NCBI RefSeq assembly: GCF_041052385.1
Contig: NZ_CP163439.1
Coordinates: 1,787,001 to 1,851,000, forward strand
Length of the DNA stretch: 64,000 nt
Reading direction: 5' to 3'
Origin: Streptomyces sp. R28
GTDB taxonomy: Bacteria > Actinomycetota > Actinomycetes > Streptomycetales > Streptomycetaceae
Shown piece after piece: positions 49,012 to 57,195 of the stretch; positions within the stretch are counted from its first letter, which is position 1, and each line of letters opens with the position of its first letter. The notes under the pieces were generated by a model. It did not search any database. It had not been told where the DNA came from and saw only the letters and a list, made by a program, of their open reading frames with translations. Both the position numbers and the translations under genes were made by a program.

Positions 49012-49547
49012 GATCGCGGCCCCTCGTCGGCCACGCGACCCGGGCCGCTGACGGCATCGATGCCGAGAATGTGCACCGGGTCCATCGGCTTGCGCTTGGG
49101 CATCCACTCGCAGGCGCAGTTGTCCAAGCAGCCGTACACGCTGTGCTCGTCGACCACGTGCGAGCAGGTGCAGCGGGGACGAGTTCCCCAGGTCGCGCGC
49201 GTCTCGGTGTCGGGCTGCTGCACCCCATCGGCCTTGCGGCGCAGCAGCCGCACGACCGCGTCCCGGCCCGCGTCCCACGCGTCACCGAGCTGGCTGTGAT
49301 GCCGGTAGCGGTCGTCGACGGGCAACCGCCCGGCGTCACCGGCTGCCTCACGCAGGACGGCGGCGGGCGGCGCGGGCCGGACCGGCACGGCAGGCAGGAC
49401 GGCCAGCACCGCGTCGGCGACCTCGCCGTACTCGTCGGGCTCCAGCATGTCGGTGCCCCAGGCGAAGCCGAACCCATCGGCCTGGCAGAGGGCGTGCCGG
49501 ATGCGGTCACGGAGGGCGGTGCGGTCGGTCTGCGGGTTGTTGCTCAC
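49008..49547 (-). CDS. Hypothetical protein with C-terminal Cys cluster, 179 residues
   Basis: The N-terminal half is typical of short actinophage early proteins (ALRDRIRHALCQADGFGFAW, EYGEVADAVLAVLPAV). The C-terminal half contains RCTCSHVVDEHSVYGCLDNC ACEW, a probable zinc cluster. GTG start. It lies directly after the DpdA-like gene and may belong to the same modification module. Confidence 0.6.
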   Translation of the reverse strand: MSNNPQTDRTALRDRIRHALCQADGFGFAWGTDMLEPDEYGEVADAVLAVLPAVPVRPAPPAAVLREAAGDAGRLPVDDRYRHHSQLGDAWDAGRDAVVRLLRRKADGVQQPDTETRATWGTRPRCTCSHVVDEHSVYGCLDNCACEWMPKRKPMDPVHILGIDAVSGPGRVADEGPRS

Positions 49548-49614
49548 GTTGGCTCCTGGTTGGCTTGGGGTGCCGGTGGCCGCATAGCCCGCGGCCAGCC
49601 GGTCCAGTGGGTGG

Positions 49615-50670
49615 TCATGCGGCGGGTGTGAGGTGCTGGCGGACGACGCGCTGGTGCCACTCCACGGCCCAGTCGGCGCAGTTCGCGCAGTTCTTGTGCG
49701 TGTGGCCGTCGAGCTGAATGTCTTCCTCGCGGGCGGTGTACGACCAGGCGACGCTGTCGGCGGAGACGAGCTTGTGGCCGTAGCGCTCCAGGCCGAGGGT
49801 CTTAACTCCGAAGCCGTGCAGCCGGTAGCCCTTGGCGTGGAAGTGGTTGACGATCTCTTCAATCTCCGCGGTGGCCTGCCGTCGGCACACCGAGCCGAGA
49901 CCAACAACGCGGGCCTGCAACAGGTCGACGCCAGCCTCGCCGTACAGCTGGTCGCAGTACTCGTAGTCGGCGAGGGTCTGCCCTTGCAGGACCGGTATCC
50001 ACGGGATCTCGGGGGCCAGAGCGCTGAGCTCCAGGAAGTTCTCGACGGTGAGCCGCTGGTGGATGCGCACCGCGGTGAGGCGGTCCTGCTCGGGGTCGCC
50101 GGGCTTCAGGCCGCGCAGTTCGCGGGTGCCGTGGAACTTCAGCCCGCGGGGGGCGGCACCGCCCTCGATGACGATCCTTTCGCACATGTAGTCCATGGGT
50201 GCGACCCACTTGCACAGCTCCGGGCCGAGCTCGGACAGGTAGCGGCGGATCTCGGCGACGTACTCGGCTGCGGTGATCCGCCACCGGCCGTGATACTGCA
50301 GCTCGGAGAACCCGCCGGAGTCGATGCAGTACGGGTGCAGGGCCTTCGGGAACGCGGACTTGCGTTCGGCAAGGCGGACGCGGGAAACGAAGAGTGTGCG
50401 CCCGGCGAGGCGTTCCGCGAACTTCGGGTCGTGTAGCCAGTGCCGCTCGTGGGTGCCGAGGTACAGCTCGGCAACCATTCCGGCAATGTGGGCGATCCGC
50501 TCGACGCCTCGCTGCTGCTCCCGCAGCTCTTCGAGCATGCATGCACAGGTGCACCCGTTGCCGCCGGAGCAGCCGCCGCAGTCCTCGCAGCGGTCGCAGG
50601 CGCAGTGACCGCACGCGAGGGGTAGGCAGTCGCAGGCGGCGAGCATCGGCTGTTCCGGGGCGAGGGTCAC
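49615..50670 (-). CDS. dpdA: DpdA-like 7-deazaguanine DNA transglycosylase
   Basis: 351 residues. The family replaces guanine in DNA with a 7-deazaguanine base and is related to tRNA-guanine transglycosylases. Motifs typical of phage DpdA proteins are YCIDSGGFSELQ (117-120 DSGG), PMDYMCE (158-164), VLQGQT (227-232), GLGSVCRR (257-264), HGFGVKT (285-291) and SADSVAWSY (303-311), with a C-terminal CANC pair. An unusual N-terminal extension has 11 Cys in residues 13-44. The GTG start overlaps the stop of the VUT transporter gene (GTGA), so the two are coupled. Confidence 0.82.
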   Translation of the reverse strand: MTLAPEQPMLAACDCLPLACGHCACDRCEDCGGCSGGNGCTCACMLEELREQQRGVERIAHIAGMVAELYLGTHERHWLHDPKFAERLAGRTLFVSRVRLAERKSAFPKALHPYCIDSGGFSELQYHGRWRITAAEYVAEIRRYLSELGPELCKWVAPMDYMCERIVIEGGAAPRGLKFHGTRELRGLKPGDPEQDRLTAVRIHQRLTVENFLELSALAPEIPWIPVLQGQTLADYEYCDQLYGEAGVDLLQARVVGLGSVCRRQATAEIEEIVNHFHAKGYRLHGFGVKTLGLERYGHKLVSADSVAWSYTAREEDIQLDGHTHKNCANCADWAVEWHQRVVRQHLTPAA

Positions 50671-51179
50671 GCCGCCACCACCTGGGCCCGGCGCCGCGCG
50701 ATGACCGCGATCACGGCAACCGCGGCGAGCGTCATCCACGCCTTGCCCAGCAGCTGGCCGGGCAGGTACTCGAACGACCGGAACGCCAGCCACAGGAAGA
50801 TCAGGCTGTCCGCGAGCAGACCCACCGCGTTCGAGGCCAGCATCGCCACCGGAAGGCCCCGCTTACGCAGCGGCTCGTACACGGCGAAGTCCATCGACTC
50901 CGCCACCGCGAACGCCGCGGCCGACGCCACCGCCAGCGCCGGGTCAGCCAGCCACCACGACAGGGCGGCACCCACGGCGATCGCGGCCAGGACTGCGCCG
51001 CGCCCGGCAGCCTCCCGGGCCAAGTCCCGCAGGACCAGGGCGAGACCGACCAGGTACACGCCGGCCGGGGCCAGGTAGTCGAAGCCGACCGGGACGGCGC
51101 CGAACTCGGTCACCGCCCAGTTTGCGGCGGGGATGGTGGCGATGTAGGCGGTGAGGGCGATCGCACCTCTGGTGTTCAT
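50667..51179 (-). CDS. VUT-family (YhhQ-like) queuosine-precursor transporter
   Basis: 170 residues with about six hydrophobic spans. The signature SMDFAVYEPLRKRGLPVAML followed by SNAVGLLADSLIFLWLAF is that of the VUT/YhhQ family, which imports preQ0/preQ1-type 7-deazaguanines. It is translationally coupled to dpdA, so it probably supplies the base used for phage DNA modification. It is slightly shorter than bacterial YhhQ. Confidence 0.82.
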   Translation of the reverse strand: MNTRGAIALTAYIATIPAANWAVTEFGAVPVGFDYLAPAGVYLVGLALVLRDLAREAAGRGAVLAAIAVGAALSWWLADPALAVASAAAFAVAESMDFAVYEPLRKRGLPVAMLASNAVGLLADSLIFLWLAFRSFEYLPGQLLGKAWMTLAAVAVIAVIARRRAQVVAA

Positions 51180-51230
51180 GGGGCTCCTTACGTGCGGGTC
51201 AGTGGCGATGGAGGTTGGGGTGGCGACGGG

Positions 51231-51602
51231 TCAGGCGGCGGCGTCGATGCCGAGGACGATCGCGCTCGTGCAGGGCCAGAGGACGGCGACCTCGTAGCCG
51301 ATCCACTGATCGCGGGTGATGACCCGGCCGCTCGGCTCCTGATCGATGACGACGGGCAACCAGGCGCGGATGGTGCGCGTGCAGCGGGCGCAGACGGGCG
51401 GGTCGTCGGACACCTCGCCGAAGAACTCACGGTCGTCCTGCACCGGCTCGTGGCCGAACGTCTCGGTGCTGGCCTCGCGTTGCTGGGGGCTGATCTTGCA
51501 GCGGCAGGTGTCGTCCCAGTCCTCGGGGCCGAGCGTGGTGTGGACGTCTTTCGACGCGAGGTAGTGGCCGCGAGAGCAGCGGGCTCGCCAGGTGGTGGTC
51601 AC
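51231..51602 (-). CDS. Zinc-binding hypothetical protein, 123 residues
   Basis: GTG start with GGAGA upstream. Contains SRGHYLASKDVHTTLGPEDW and Cys motifs DDTCRCKI and PPVCARCTRTI. It lies between the DnaB gene block and the modification pair. Unassigned. Confidence 0.6.
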   Translation of the reverse strand: MTTTWRARCSRGHYLASKDVHTTLGPEDWDDTCRCKISPQQREASTETFGHEPVQDDREFFGEVSDDPPVCARCTRTIRAWLPVVIDQEPSGRVITRDQWIGYEVAVLWPCTSAIVLGIDAAA

Positions 51603-51651
51603 GGTGTCTCCGTTCGGGTGGTGTTGTGGGGTGGCGCGGGTCAACGCGCGG

Positions 51652-51891
51652 TCAGGCGGCGTCGGTGGCGCACTTGGGGCAGGTGCACTTGCCGTGGGTG
51701 GGGGTGGGCCCGCTGGGGGCGCTGCCTATGGGCCACGCGCCGCGGTGCGGGATGACGTAGTCGGGTTCTTCGGGAGCTGCCGGTTCGGCCGGTGCCGGCT
51801 TCGGCGGTGGGGCTCCTACGAGGGAGCGCAGATAGCTCTCCAGGTCGCCGTCTTTCCGGAGGGCGGCGATGTCCTCCGGGTTGAGGCTCAC
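51652..51891 (-). CDS. Hypothetical protein with C-terminal CxxC, 79 residues
   Basis: SLNPEDIAALRKDGDLESYL and a Pro/Ala-rich linker to GKCTCPKCATDAA. The GTG overlaps the DnaB stop (GTGA), so it may work with the helicase. Confidence 0.6.
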   Translation of the reverse strand: MSLNPEDIAALRKDGDLESYLRSLVGAPPPKPAPAEPAAPEEPDYVIPHRGAWPIGSAPSGPTPTHGKCTCPKCATDAA

Positions 51892-53252
51892 GTCTGGGCC
51901 ATGTCCACGAACCGTGCGTAGTGCCCTTGGAAGGCGCAGGTGATCGTGGCCGTCGGACCGCCGCGGTGTTTGCCGACGATCAGGTCGGCCTCGCCTGCGC
52001 GGGGCGATTCCTTCTCGTAGGCGTCCTCGCGGTGCAGGAGGACCACGATGTCGGCGTCCTGTTCGATCGCACCCGACTCGCGCAGGTCGGACACCATGGG
52101 CTTCTTCTCGGTGCGCTGCTCGGGGCCGCGGTTGAGCTGGCACAGGATGATCACTGTGATGCCGAACTCCTTTGCCAGGAGCTTCAGGGATCGCGACAGA
52201 TCGGCAATGGCCTGCTGGCGGTTCTCGGCCTTGGCGACCTGCATGAGCTGCAGGTAGTCGATGATCACCAGCCGCAGGCCGATGGTCCGCACCAGATGGC
52301 GGACCTGCCCGCGCAGCGTCGGCATCGACAGGATCGGCGAGTCGTTGACGTGAAGCGGGGCGGCCGTGATGTCCGGGACGCGGCGGGTGGCGCGGGCCAT
52401 GTCGACGTCGGTGACGTTGCCCTGCTGGAGGTGGTGGTGCGGGATGCGTGCCTCGGCGCACAGGATCCGGTCGGAGAGTTCCTCCTTGCCCATCTCCAGG
52501 GACTCGATCAGTGTCGGGACCTTGTTGGCGATGGCTGCGGCCCTGGCGAAGTCCTGAGCCAGTGTCGTCTTGCCCATGGCCGGCCGGGCACCGATGACGA
52601 CGAGCTTTCCGGGGGACCAGCCGCCGCAGAGCAGGCTGTCGAGGTCGATGAACCCGGTGGGGATGCGGTCATCCACCGTCGGCGCGGTGATGGCCCGGAT
52701 CAGGGAGTCGCTGAGGAGTTCGCCGATCGTGGACAGTTCGGACTGCTCGCTGGTGCGGACGACGCCGTCCAGCTCGGCCTGAATGGCGGCGATGTCCTCG
52801 TCGGGGTCGAAGGCGGCAGACCGGCCGCGGAGGATCGCGGTGTGCCCGTGGGCGATGAGGCGGGCGGCAACGGCAGCCCGCGTGATCTTCGCTCCGTACC
52901 AGGGTGCGGCGCCCGGGTTCGCCACCAAGTACAGGTCGGCGAGCTGGTTTTCGCCGGGTAGCGGGATCGGCAGGTAGCCGGAGGCGTTCCAGGCGGCGAG
53001 CTGGCGGTGCACTGCCTGCCAGCGGATCTCGCCCTTGGTGAGGGTCTGGCGGATCTCGTCGGTGGCGTGCCAGGTCCAGCGGAGCCAGTCGGTGGTGATG
53101 TCGGCGGGGTCGAACTCGGCGGCCATCTCGTCGATGAGTTCGGGCCGGCTCATCGCGGAGGCGACGACTACGTGTTCGGCGTCGAGGTCGGCGGGGCGGG
53201 CGGCCGGCTCGGACTGGTCGTCGAGCGGGGTCTCCCACATGTCGGTGGTCAC
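51888..53252 (-). CDS. Replicative DNA helicase, DnaB family
   Basis: 454 residues. The N-terminal helical domain ends near residue 165. The RecA-type motor has Walker A GARPAMGKTT (221-230), LRLVIIDYLQLMQVAKAENR (Walker B and DnaB-type helix) and GAIEQDADIVVLLHREDAYE near the end. It unwinds DNA ahead of the fork. The loader gene lies 46 bp upstream. Confidence 0.93.
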   Translation of the reverse strand: MTTDMWETPLDDQSEPAARPADLDAEHVVVASAMSRPELIDEMAAEFDPADITTDWLRWTWHATDEIRQTLTKGEIRWQAVHRQLAAWNASGYLPIPLPGENQLADLYLVANPGAAPWYGAKITRAAVAARLIAHGHTAILRGRSAAFDPDEDIAAIQAELDGVVRTSEQSELSTIGELLSDSLIRAITAPTVDDRIPTGFIDLDSLLCGGWSPGKLVVIGARPAMGKTTLAQDFARAAAIANKVPTLIESLEMGKEELSDRILCAEARIPHHHLQQGNVTDVDMARATRRVPDITAAPLHVNDSPILSMPTLRGQVRHLVRTIGLRLVIIDYLQLMQVAKAENRQQAIADLSRSLKLLAKEFGITVIILCQLNRGPEQRTEKKPMVSDLRESGAIEQDADIVVLLHREDAYEKESPRAGEADLIVGKHRGGPTATITCAFQGHYARFVDMAQT

Positions 53253-53298
53253 GCGTTGATCTCCTAAGGGTTCGCTTCGGGTTGGGGTTGGGCGGCCG

Positions 53299-53910
53299 TC
53301 AGGCGGCGGCGCTTCGGCGGCGGTCGGCGCCTTGCAGGAGGACCACGCCGCCGCGGCACATCTCGGCGAGGCGGGAACGGACGCGGTCGCCGGTGACTTC
53401 GGCGAGGGCGGACGGCAGCACGTCGCAGGTGATGAGCGCGGGCCGTCGGTTGATGTACCTCTCGTCGAAGATTTCGAAGAGGCGCTCCTGCGTCCACGAC
53501 GAGGGGCGGGCCGCGGCCAGGTCGTCGATGAACAGCAGGTCGACCTTCTGCAGGTGCTTCACCAGCGCGCGGCCGGAATAGTCATGGGCGTCGGGGCGCA
53601 GCGCGTCGAACAGGGCGGTCGAGCGGTAGAACTCGACGACCGGGCTACCGCGGTAGCTGTCACCGAACTGGCCGTGCACCCACTGGCGGGTGGCCTGCCA
53701 GGCGGAGTGCGTCTTGCCGACGCCGATAGGGCCGGTGAGGAACAGGCTCGGGCAGTCGGAGTCGCCGGCAGCCCAGGCGGCGACGGGTGGCTCAAGCTCG
53801 ATGCCGGCCTGGTAGATGCCGGGGATCTTGGCAGTGAAGGCGGCGACGGCGGCGTCACGCCGCTCCGCGATCCACGACTGCCGCGGGCTCGGCTCAGAAC
53901 TGGAGTGCAT
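53299..53910 (-). CDS. DnaC-like helicase loader
   Basis: 203 residues, AAA+ ATPase of the DnaC/IstB type: Walker A GPIGVGKT (60-67), Walker B LLFIDD (125-130) and a sensor region with RPALITCDVLPSALAEVTGD plus an arginine finger (RVRSRLAEMCRG). It loads the DnaB helicase on single-stranded origin DNA. The gene overlaps the end of the initiator gene by 17 bp. Confidence 0.88.
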   Translation of the reverse strand: MHSSSEPSPRQSWIAERRDAAVAAFTAKIPGIYQAGIELEPPVAAWAAGDSDCPSLFLTGPIGVGKTHSAWQATRQWVHGQFGDSYRGSPVVEFYRSTALFDALRPDAHDYSGRALVKHLQKVDLLFIDDLAAARPSSWTQERLFEIFDERYINRRPALITCDVLPSALAEVTGDRVRSRLAEMCRGGVVLLQGADRRRSAAA

Positions 53911-54703
53911 CAGGGATCTCCTCTTCGGGGATTTCGCGGGGTGCTGTCGGCGTGCCTGCCTTACGCGGCAGGGGCGGGGGCTCGTCCTCGTAGCGCTTCT
54001 GGTTCAGCCACGTCGAGGCGTGAGGAATGAACTGCTGCTCGGTCTTCGCCGCGAGGTGGTATTCGGCGTGCGCCTTGAGGGCAGCGAGAAGGGATGCGGG
54101 GTCGGCGCCGTTCTTGGTCGCCTTGATCCACGCTTTGGCGGCTTCGCTCTTGCCGGCCTTGCGGGGGTACAGGCTCCAGAACTCGTCGAAGGCGGGCCCG
54201 GGATCGGCGGATGCGCGCGTCGCCGAAGGTGTCGCGGCGGGCGTTCCTTTCCCTGTTCCCTGTTCCTTTCCCTGTTCCTTTCCTTTCCTTTCCGCCAGTG
54301 AGTCCTCCGTGCTTCCTCCGTGAGGAGTGGATGAGTCCTCATCTGCGCAGGTCGCGCCCAGGATTGGGGCCTCTGGCGGCGGGGGGATCTTGCTGTCCGT
54401 CGGGCGGTTGATTTTCTGGTGCTCGCGCCAGCCTCGAACGGCCAAGTAGCGCTTCTGATTGAGCGTGTAGCGAAGGATCAGTGAGGACTCACTGAGGGCT
54501 CCCAGATCGCCTTCGATGTCGGCCGCGGTCCGCTCATCGAGGGGCCAGAGGGCAGCCTTGATGAGGCGCGCGTCGTCGACGCAGCGGCCACTGTCGTCGA
54601 CGTGCGTCCAGAGGCCGATGAAGGTGAGCCGCTGCTCGTAGGTGAGATCGGCGATCGTCAGGGAGGTGAAGAAATCAGGCTTGATGGACCGAATGCGCGG
54701 CAT
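53894..54703 (-). CDS. Replication initiator protein (phage replisome organiser type)
   Basis: 269 residues. The N-terminal winged helix MPRIRSIKPDFFTSLTIADL, FIGLWTHVDDSGRCVDDARL and YLAVRGWREHQKINRPTDSK is the usual actinophage replication initiator. A Lys/Glu/Gly-rich linker follows, then a helical C-terminal part that recruits the helicase loader (FDEFWSLYPRKAGKSEAAKA). The linker coding region is a homopurine/pyrimidine repeat tract and may be the origin itself, as in lambda O. Confidence 0.85.
   Translation of the reverse strand: MPRIRSIKPDFFTSLTIADLTYEQRLTFIGLWTHVDDSGRCVDDARLIKAALWPLDERTAADIEGDLGALSESSLILRYTLNQKRYLAVRGWREHQKINRPTDSKIPPPPEAPILGATCADEDSSTPHGGSTEDSLAERKGKEQGKEQGTGKGTPAATPSATRASADPGPAFDEFWSLYPRKAGKSEAAKAWIKATKNGADPASLLAALKAHAEYHLAAKTEQQFIPHASTWLNQKRYEDEPPPLPRKAGTPTAPREIPEEEIPDALQF
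54243..54340. repeat. Repeat tract inside the initiator gene, candidate replication origin
   Basis: TTCCTTTCCCTG occurs at 54244-54255 and 54263-54274 with TTCCCTG between, then three TTTCC units to 54293. It is flanked by direct repeats TGAGTCCTC (54299 and 54332) and TCCTCCGTG (54303 and 54314). This is unlike the rest of the gene. Confidence 0.55.
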
Positions 54704-55029
54704 CAGTGGCCTCCTCTCGCGCTGCGCTTGTTGAAGCTGGGGTTCTCGGTGCGGATCGCGTGACGTTCGGCGTCGAGTGCCTGCCATTGGGTGGGATGGA
54801 TCTCGACTGCGACGTAGGCGGCGGCCGGCCACCATCTGGCGTTTCGTCGGTGCTTCACCCACCGCTCGATGGGCTGGCCGGTGATGCCGACGTAGAGCAG
54901 GGCCCTGCTGCGGTCGTAGAAGCGGTACAGGGCCGTGCGCGGCGCCAGGCCGGGGTCCTCCTCGGGGCGGACGAGGTCACGTGTCCGGGCTCCCGGGTTG
55001 AACTCCCTGAGCGGTGGGCTAGTCAGCAC
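54703..55029 (-). CDS. GIY-YIG nuclease-like protein
   Basis: 108 residues. ALYRFYDRSRALLYVGITGQ PIERWVKHRR and then HPTQWQALDAERHAIRTENP form a GIY-YIG domain with the YR-FY / YVGIT core and catalytic Arg. Small phage GIY-YIG proteins are often homing or repair nucleases. The start is 80 bp from the upstream gene. Confidence 0.8.
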   Translation of the reverse strand: MLTSPPLREFNPGARTRDLVRPEEDPGLAPRTALYRFYDRSRALLYVGITGQPIERWVKHRRNARWWPAAAYVAVEIHPTQWQALDAERHAIRTENPSFNKRSARGGH

Positions 55030-55108
55030 GAGCGTTCTTCTCTCTGGCTGTTGCGGATGAGGTTGAGGGCTGCTGGTCAGGGCCGGTCGCGCAGTCGGCG
55101 GCCCGCGG

Positions 55109-55447
55109 TCACGCGGCGGCCTCGGCTTCGTCGTCCTCGTCGTCGGGTGTCTCGTGCTCGAAGGCGCGTTCCTGGTCGGCCGGCGTGAGGGTGCGGTAGC
55201 AGGCCCGGCATAGCTGCTCGTCGCGGAAGCGGTTGGTCTTCACGTGGTCGCGCTCGAACTGCGGGAAGGTGCGCTTGCCGCAGCGCGTCACGGTGGGCGA
55301 GATGGCGAGCGCCACGAGGGCACCACCGCCTTCGACGACCTCAGTCACGGCGTCGTCGTCAAGGTGGTACGCGCGGTAGTGGACGGTGCCGGTGCTGACG
55401 GTCTCGATGAACATCAGGTCCGCGTCGCAGGGGATCTGCCCGTTCAC
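55109..55447 (-). CDS. Hypothetical protein with Cys pair, 112 residues
   Basis: GTG start. DADLMFIETVSTGTVHYRAY, then VTRCGKRTFPQFERDHVKTN and QLCRACYRTLTPADQERAFE, ending in an acidic tail. The CRAC pair and TRCGK segment may bind zinc. Unassigned. Confidence 0.6.
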   Translation of the reverse strand: MNGQIPCDADLMFIETVSTGTVHYRAYHLDDDAVTEVVEGGGALVALAISPTVTRCGKRTFPQFERDHVKTNRFRDEQLCRACYRTLTPADQERAFEHETPDDEDDEAEAAA

Positions 55448-56295
55448 GCCGCCACCTCCACGGCGTATTCGGGGTGGTCGCGGAAGGCGTGGTCGATGTA
55501 CGACTTGTCGACGCCGAGGCGGGCGGCTGCGTCCGTCTTGTTGGCCCCGGTCGTGGTCATGATCCAGTGCGCGTCTTGGGCGATACGTTCGCGCCGGGTG
55601 AGCTTGTGCATCGGCTCGAAGTCCGGGTCGTCGATGCAGCCGGGGTGCTGGTCCCAGTACTTGGGCGGGGCCCACCCTTGCTCCTTGGCATTGCGGCGGG
55701 CGCGGGCGATTCCGATCTCGCTGACGCCGTGCTTGCGGGGTCGGGAGCGGCGCAGTTGGTCGTAGGCGTCGATGGTTGCCTGCGCGGTGGTTCCGTACAC
55801 GCGCTGGCTGCGGACGAGGATGCGGCGGACGTTGTCGGGCTTGATGCCGATGTGGGGGCCGAGTTCCTTGAGGGGCCAGCCGATGGCGGACAGCGCCTGG
55901 ATGCGGCGTCGGGTGCCTGTGGGGTCGACGCGGCCGGGCAGGGTGGGCTCAAGCGGGATGGCGAGGATCTTCGCCTGGAACTCGGGCGTGGTCTGCCGGA
56001 TCATGCCGCGGCCCTGCTTGGGTGCCGCCTGCGTGTAGAGCCGGACGGTGTTCCAGTCGATGCCGGTGAGGACGGAGACGCGGTGCGGGGTGTAGCCGAC
56101 GGCGTACAGCTTGAGGAGATGTTGGCGGATGGGTGTGGCGTCAATGAAGGGCTGCCAGGTGCCGGCGGCTACGGCGCGGAGCCGGTTGTTCTGCCACTCG
56201 TTGTAGCGGCTGACGCACTCGGGAAGCCGGCAGCGGTAGTCGGTGACGCAGGTGAGGTTGCGGTGATGGGGGGCTTCGCGGACGGCGGTGGTCAC
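55444..56295 (-). CDS. Helix-turn-helix DNA-binding protein of actinophage type
   Basis: 283 residues from a GTG. An N-terminal Cys motif (CVTDYRCRLPECVSRYNEWQ) precedes three helical HTH-like units: LYAVGYTPHRVSVLTGIDWN TVRLYTQ, LSAIGWPLKELGPHIGIKPD NVRRILV and TTGANKTDAAARLGVDKSYI. Proteins of this layout are frequent near actinophage replication genes and probably regulate transcription. Confidence 0.78.
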   Translation of the reverse strand: MTTAVREAPHHRNLTCVTDYRCRLPECVSRYNEWQNNRLRAVAAGTWQPFIDATPIRQHLLKLYAVGYTPHRVSVLTGIDWNTVRLYTQAAPKQGRGMIRQTTPEFQAKILAIPLEPTLPGRVDPTGTRRRIQALSAIGWPLKELGPHIGIKPDNVRRILVRSQRVYGTTAQATIDAYDQLRRSRPRKHGVSEIGIARARRNAKEQGWAPPKYWDQHPGCIDDPDFEPMHKLTRRERIAQDAHWIMTTTGANKTDAAARLGVDKSYIDHAFRDHPEYAVEVAA

Positions 56296-56525
56296 GGCTG
56301 CTTCTCCTCTCCGGTGTCGCGGAGGTTGTCGGTGTTGGTGCCGGCCTGGTTGTCGGGTGCGCCGGGAAGTCGGTCGGTGGCGCCGAGGAAGCGGGCGCAT
56401 CGGAAGGCGAGCCAGGTTCCGCCGACGGCGATGGCGAGTCCGACGAGCGCGGGCCACCAGGTGTCGATGGCCGCGTGCACGTTGATGAGTCCGTTGGTGA
56501 CGGCGCTGATCTGCGCGGGGGTCAT
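56292..56525 (-). CDS. Single-span membrane protein, 77 residues
   Basis: One hydrophobic span (WWPALVGLAIAVGGTWLAF) and a hydrophilic C-terminal tail. It pairs with the small membrane protein encoded just upstream. Unassigned. Confidence 0.6.
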   Translation of the reverse strand: MTPAQISAVTNGLINVHAAIDTWWPALVGLAIAVGGTWLAFRCARFLGATDRLPGAPDNQAGTNTDNLRDTGEEKQP

Positions 56526-56641
56526 CGACGCCTCCCGTTGAGGAGCCAGCCGATGCCGGCGCCGAGTCCGAAGCAGACGGCGGCGAATGCGGCACCGATC
56601 ACGTACAAGGCGCCGAGGTTGATGTGGTTGAGGCGGTCCAT
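56522..56641 (-). CDS. 39-residue membrane peptide
   Basis: MDRLNHINLGALYVIGAAFA then AVCFGLGAGIGWLLNGRRR: one long span and a basic tail. Both ends overlap neighbours by stop-start sharing, which supports it as real coding. Confidence 0.6.
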   Translation of the reverse strand: MDRLNHINLGALYVIGAAFAAVCFGLGAGIGWLLNGRRR

Positions 56642-57195
56642 CACGCCGCCGCCTTCCGGGTGCGTGCGGCCCGCCGCTTGGCGGCGATGAGTCGGCCCTT
56701 CGCGGTGGTGTTACGCACCTCGCCGTGGACCCAACCGCTCACCGTCTGCTGCTTGACGCCGAGGATCTGACCTATGACCGTCTGGGTCATGCGACCGCTT
56801 CGGTACATCGCAATCGCCCAAGCGACCTGCTCGTCCGTGACCGTCACCTTGTGGTGGTCACGTCCGTACCGGGGTTTGTTCTTACGTCGCCCCTTGCCGT
56901 CCATGTCGGCGACGTTGGCCGCCTGCGTGCCTGCGAAGAGGTGGTCGGCGCGAACGCAAGCAGGGTTGTCGCAGCGGTGGAAGATGCCGAGGTTCGCGGG
57001 CAACGAGCCGTGTTCCAGGGCGTAGGCGACGCGGTAGGCGTAGTAGGTGCGGTTCTTGATCCGCATCCGGCCCCGACCGCCAGGAGTTTGCGCAAAGCCC
57101 TTCCAGCTCCAGCAGTTCGGACCCTTCGCCACTTTGGCCATGAAGCGCTGACGGACGACTTCCATCTCTCCCGGGGTCAAGTTCAGCGGGATCAT
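56641..57195 (-). CDS. HNH endonuclease, homing type
   Basis: 184 residues. CWSWKGFAQTPGGRGRMRIK, YYAYRVAYALEHGSLPANLG and IFHRCDNPACVRADHLFAGT form an HNH_3 domain. The C-terminal part (MTQTVIGQILGVKQQTVSGW) is an HTH that would give target specificity. A homing-type nuclease, third HNH gene of the prophage. Confidence 0.88.
   Translation of the reverse strand: MIPLNLTPGEMEVVRQRFMAKVAKGPNCWSWKGFAQTPGGRGRMRIKNRTYYAYRVAYALEHGSLPANLGIFHRCDNPACVRADHLFAGTQAANVADMDGKGRRKNKPRYGRDHHKVTVTDEQVAWAIAMYRSGRMTQTVIGQILGVKQQTVSGWVHGEVRNTTAKGRLIAAKRRAARTRKAAA

Noticed and set aside
49544..49618. 24-codon frame between dpdA and the next gene, with overlaps at both ends
   Set aside because: The overlaps are suggestive, but the sequence is short, Pro-rich and without its own ribosome site.
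54243..54293. Possible CRISPR-like or VNTR array
   Set aside because: The units are irregular, short and have no spacers; a replication-origin or low-complexity linker explanation fits better.
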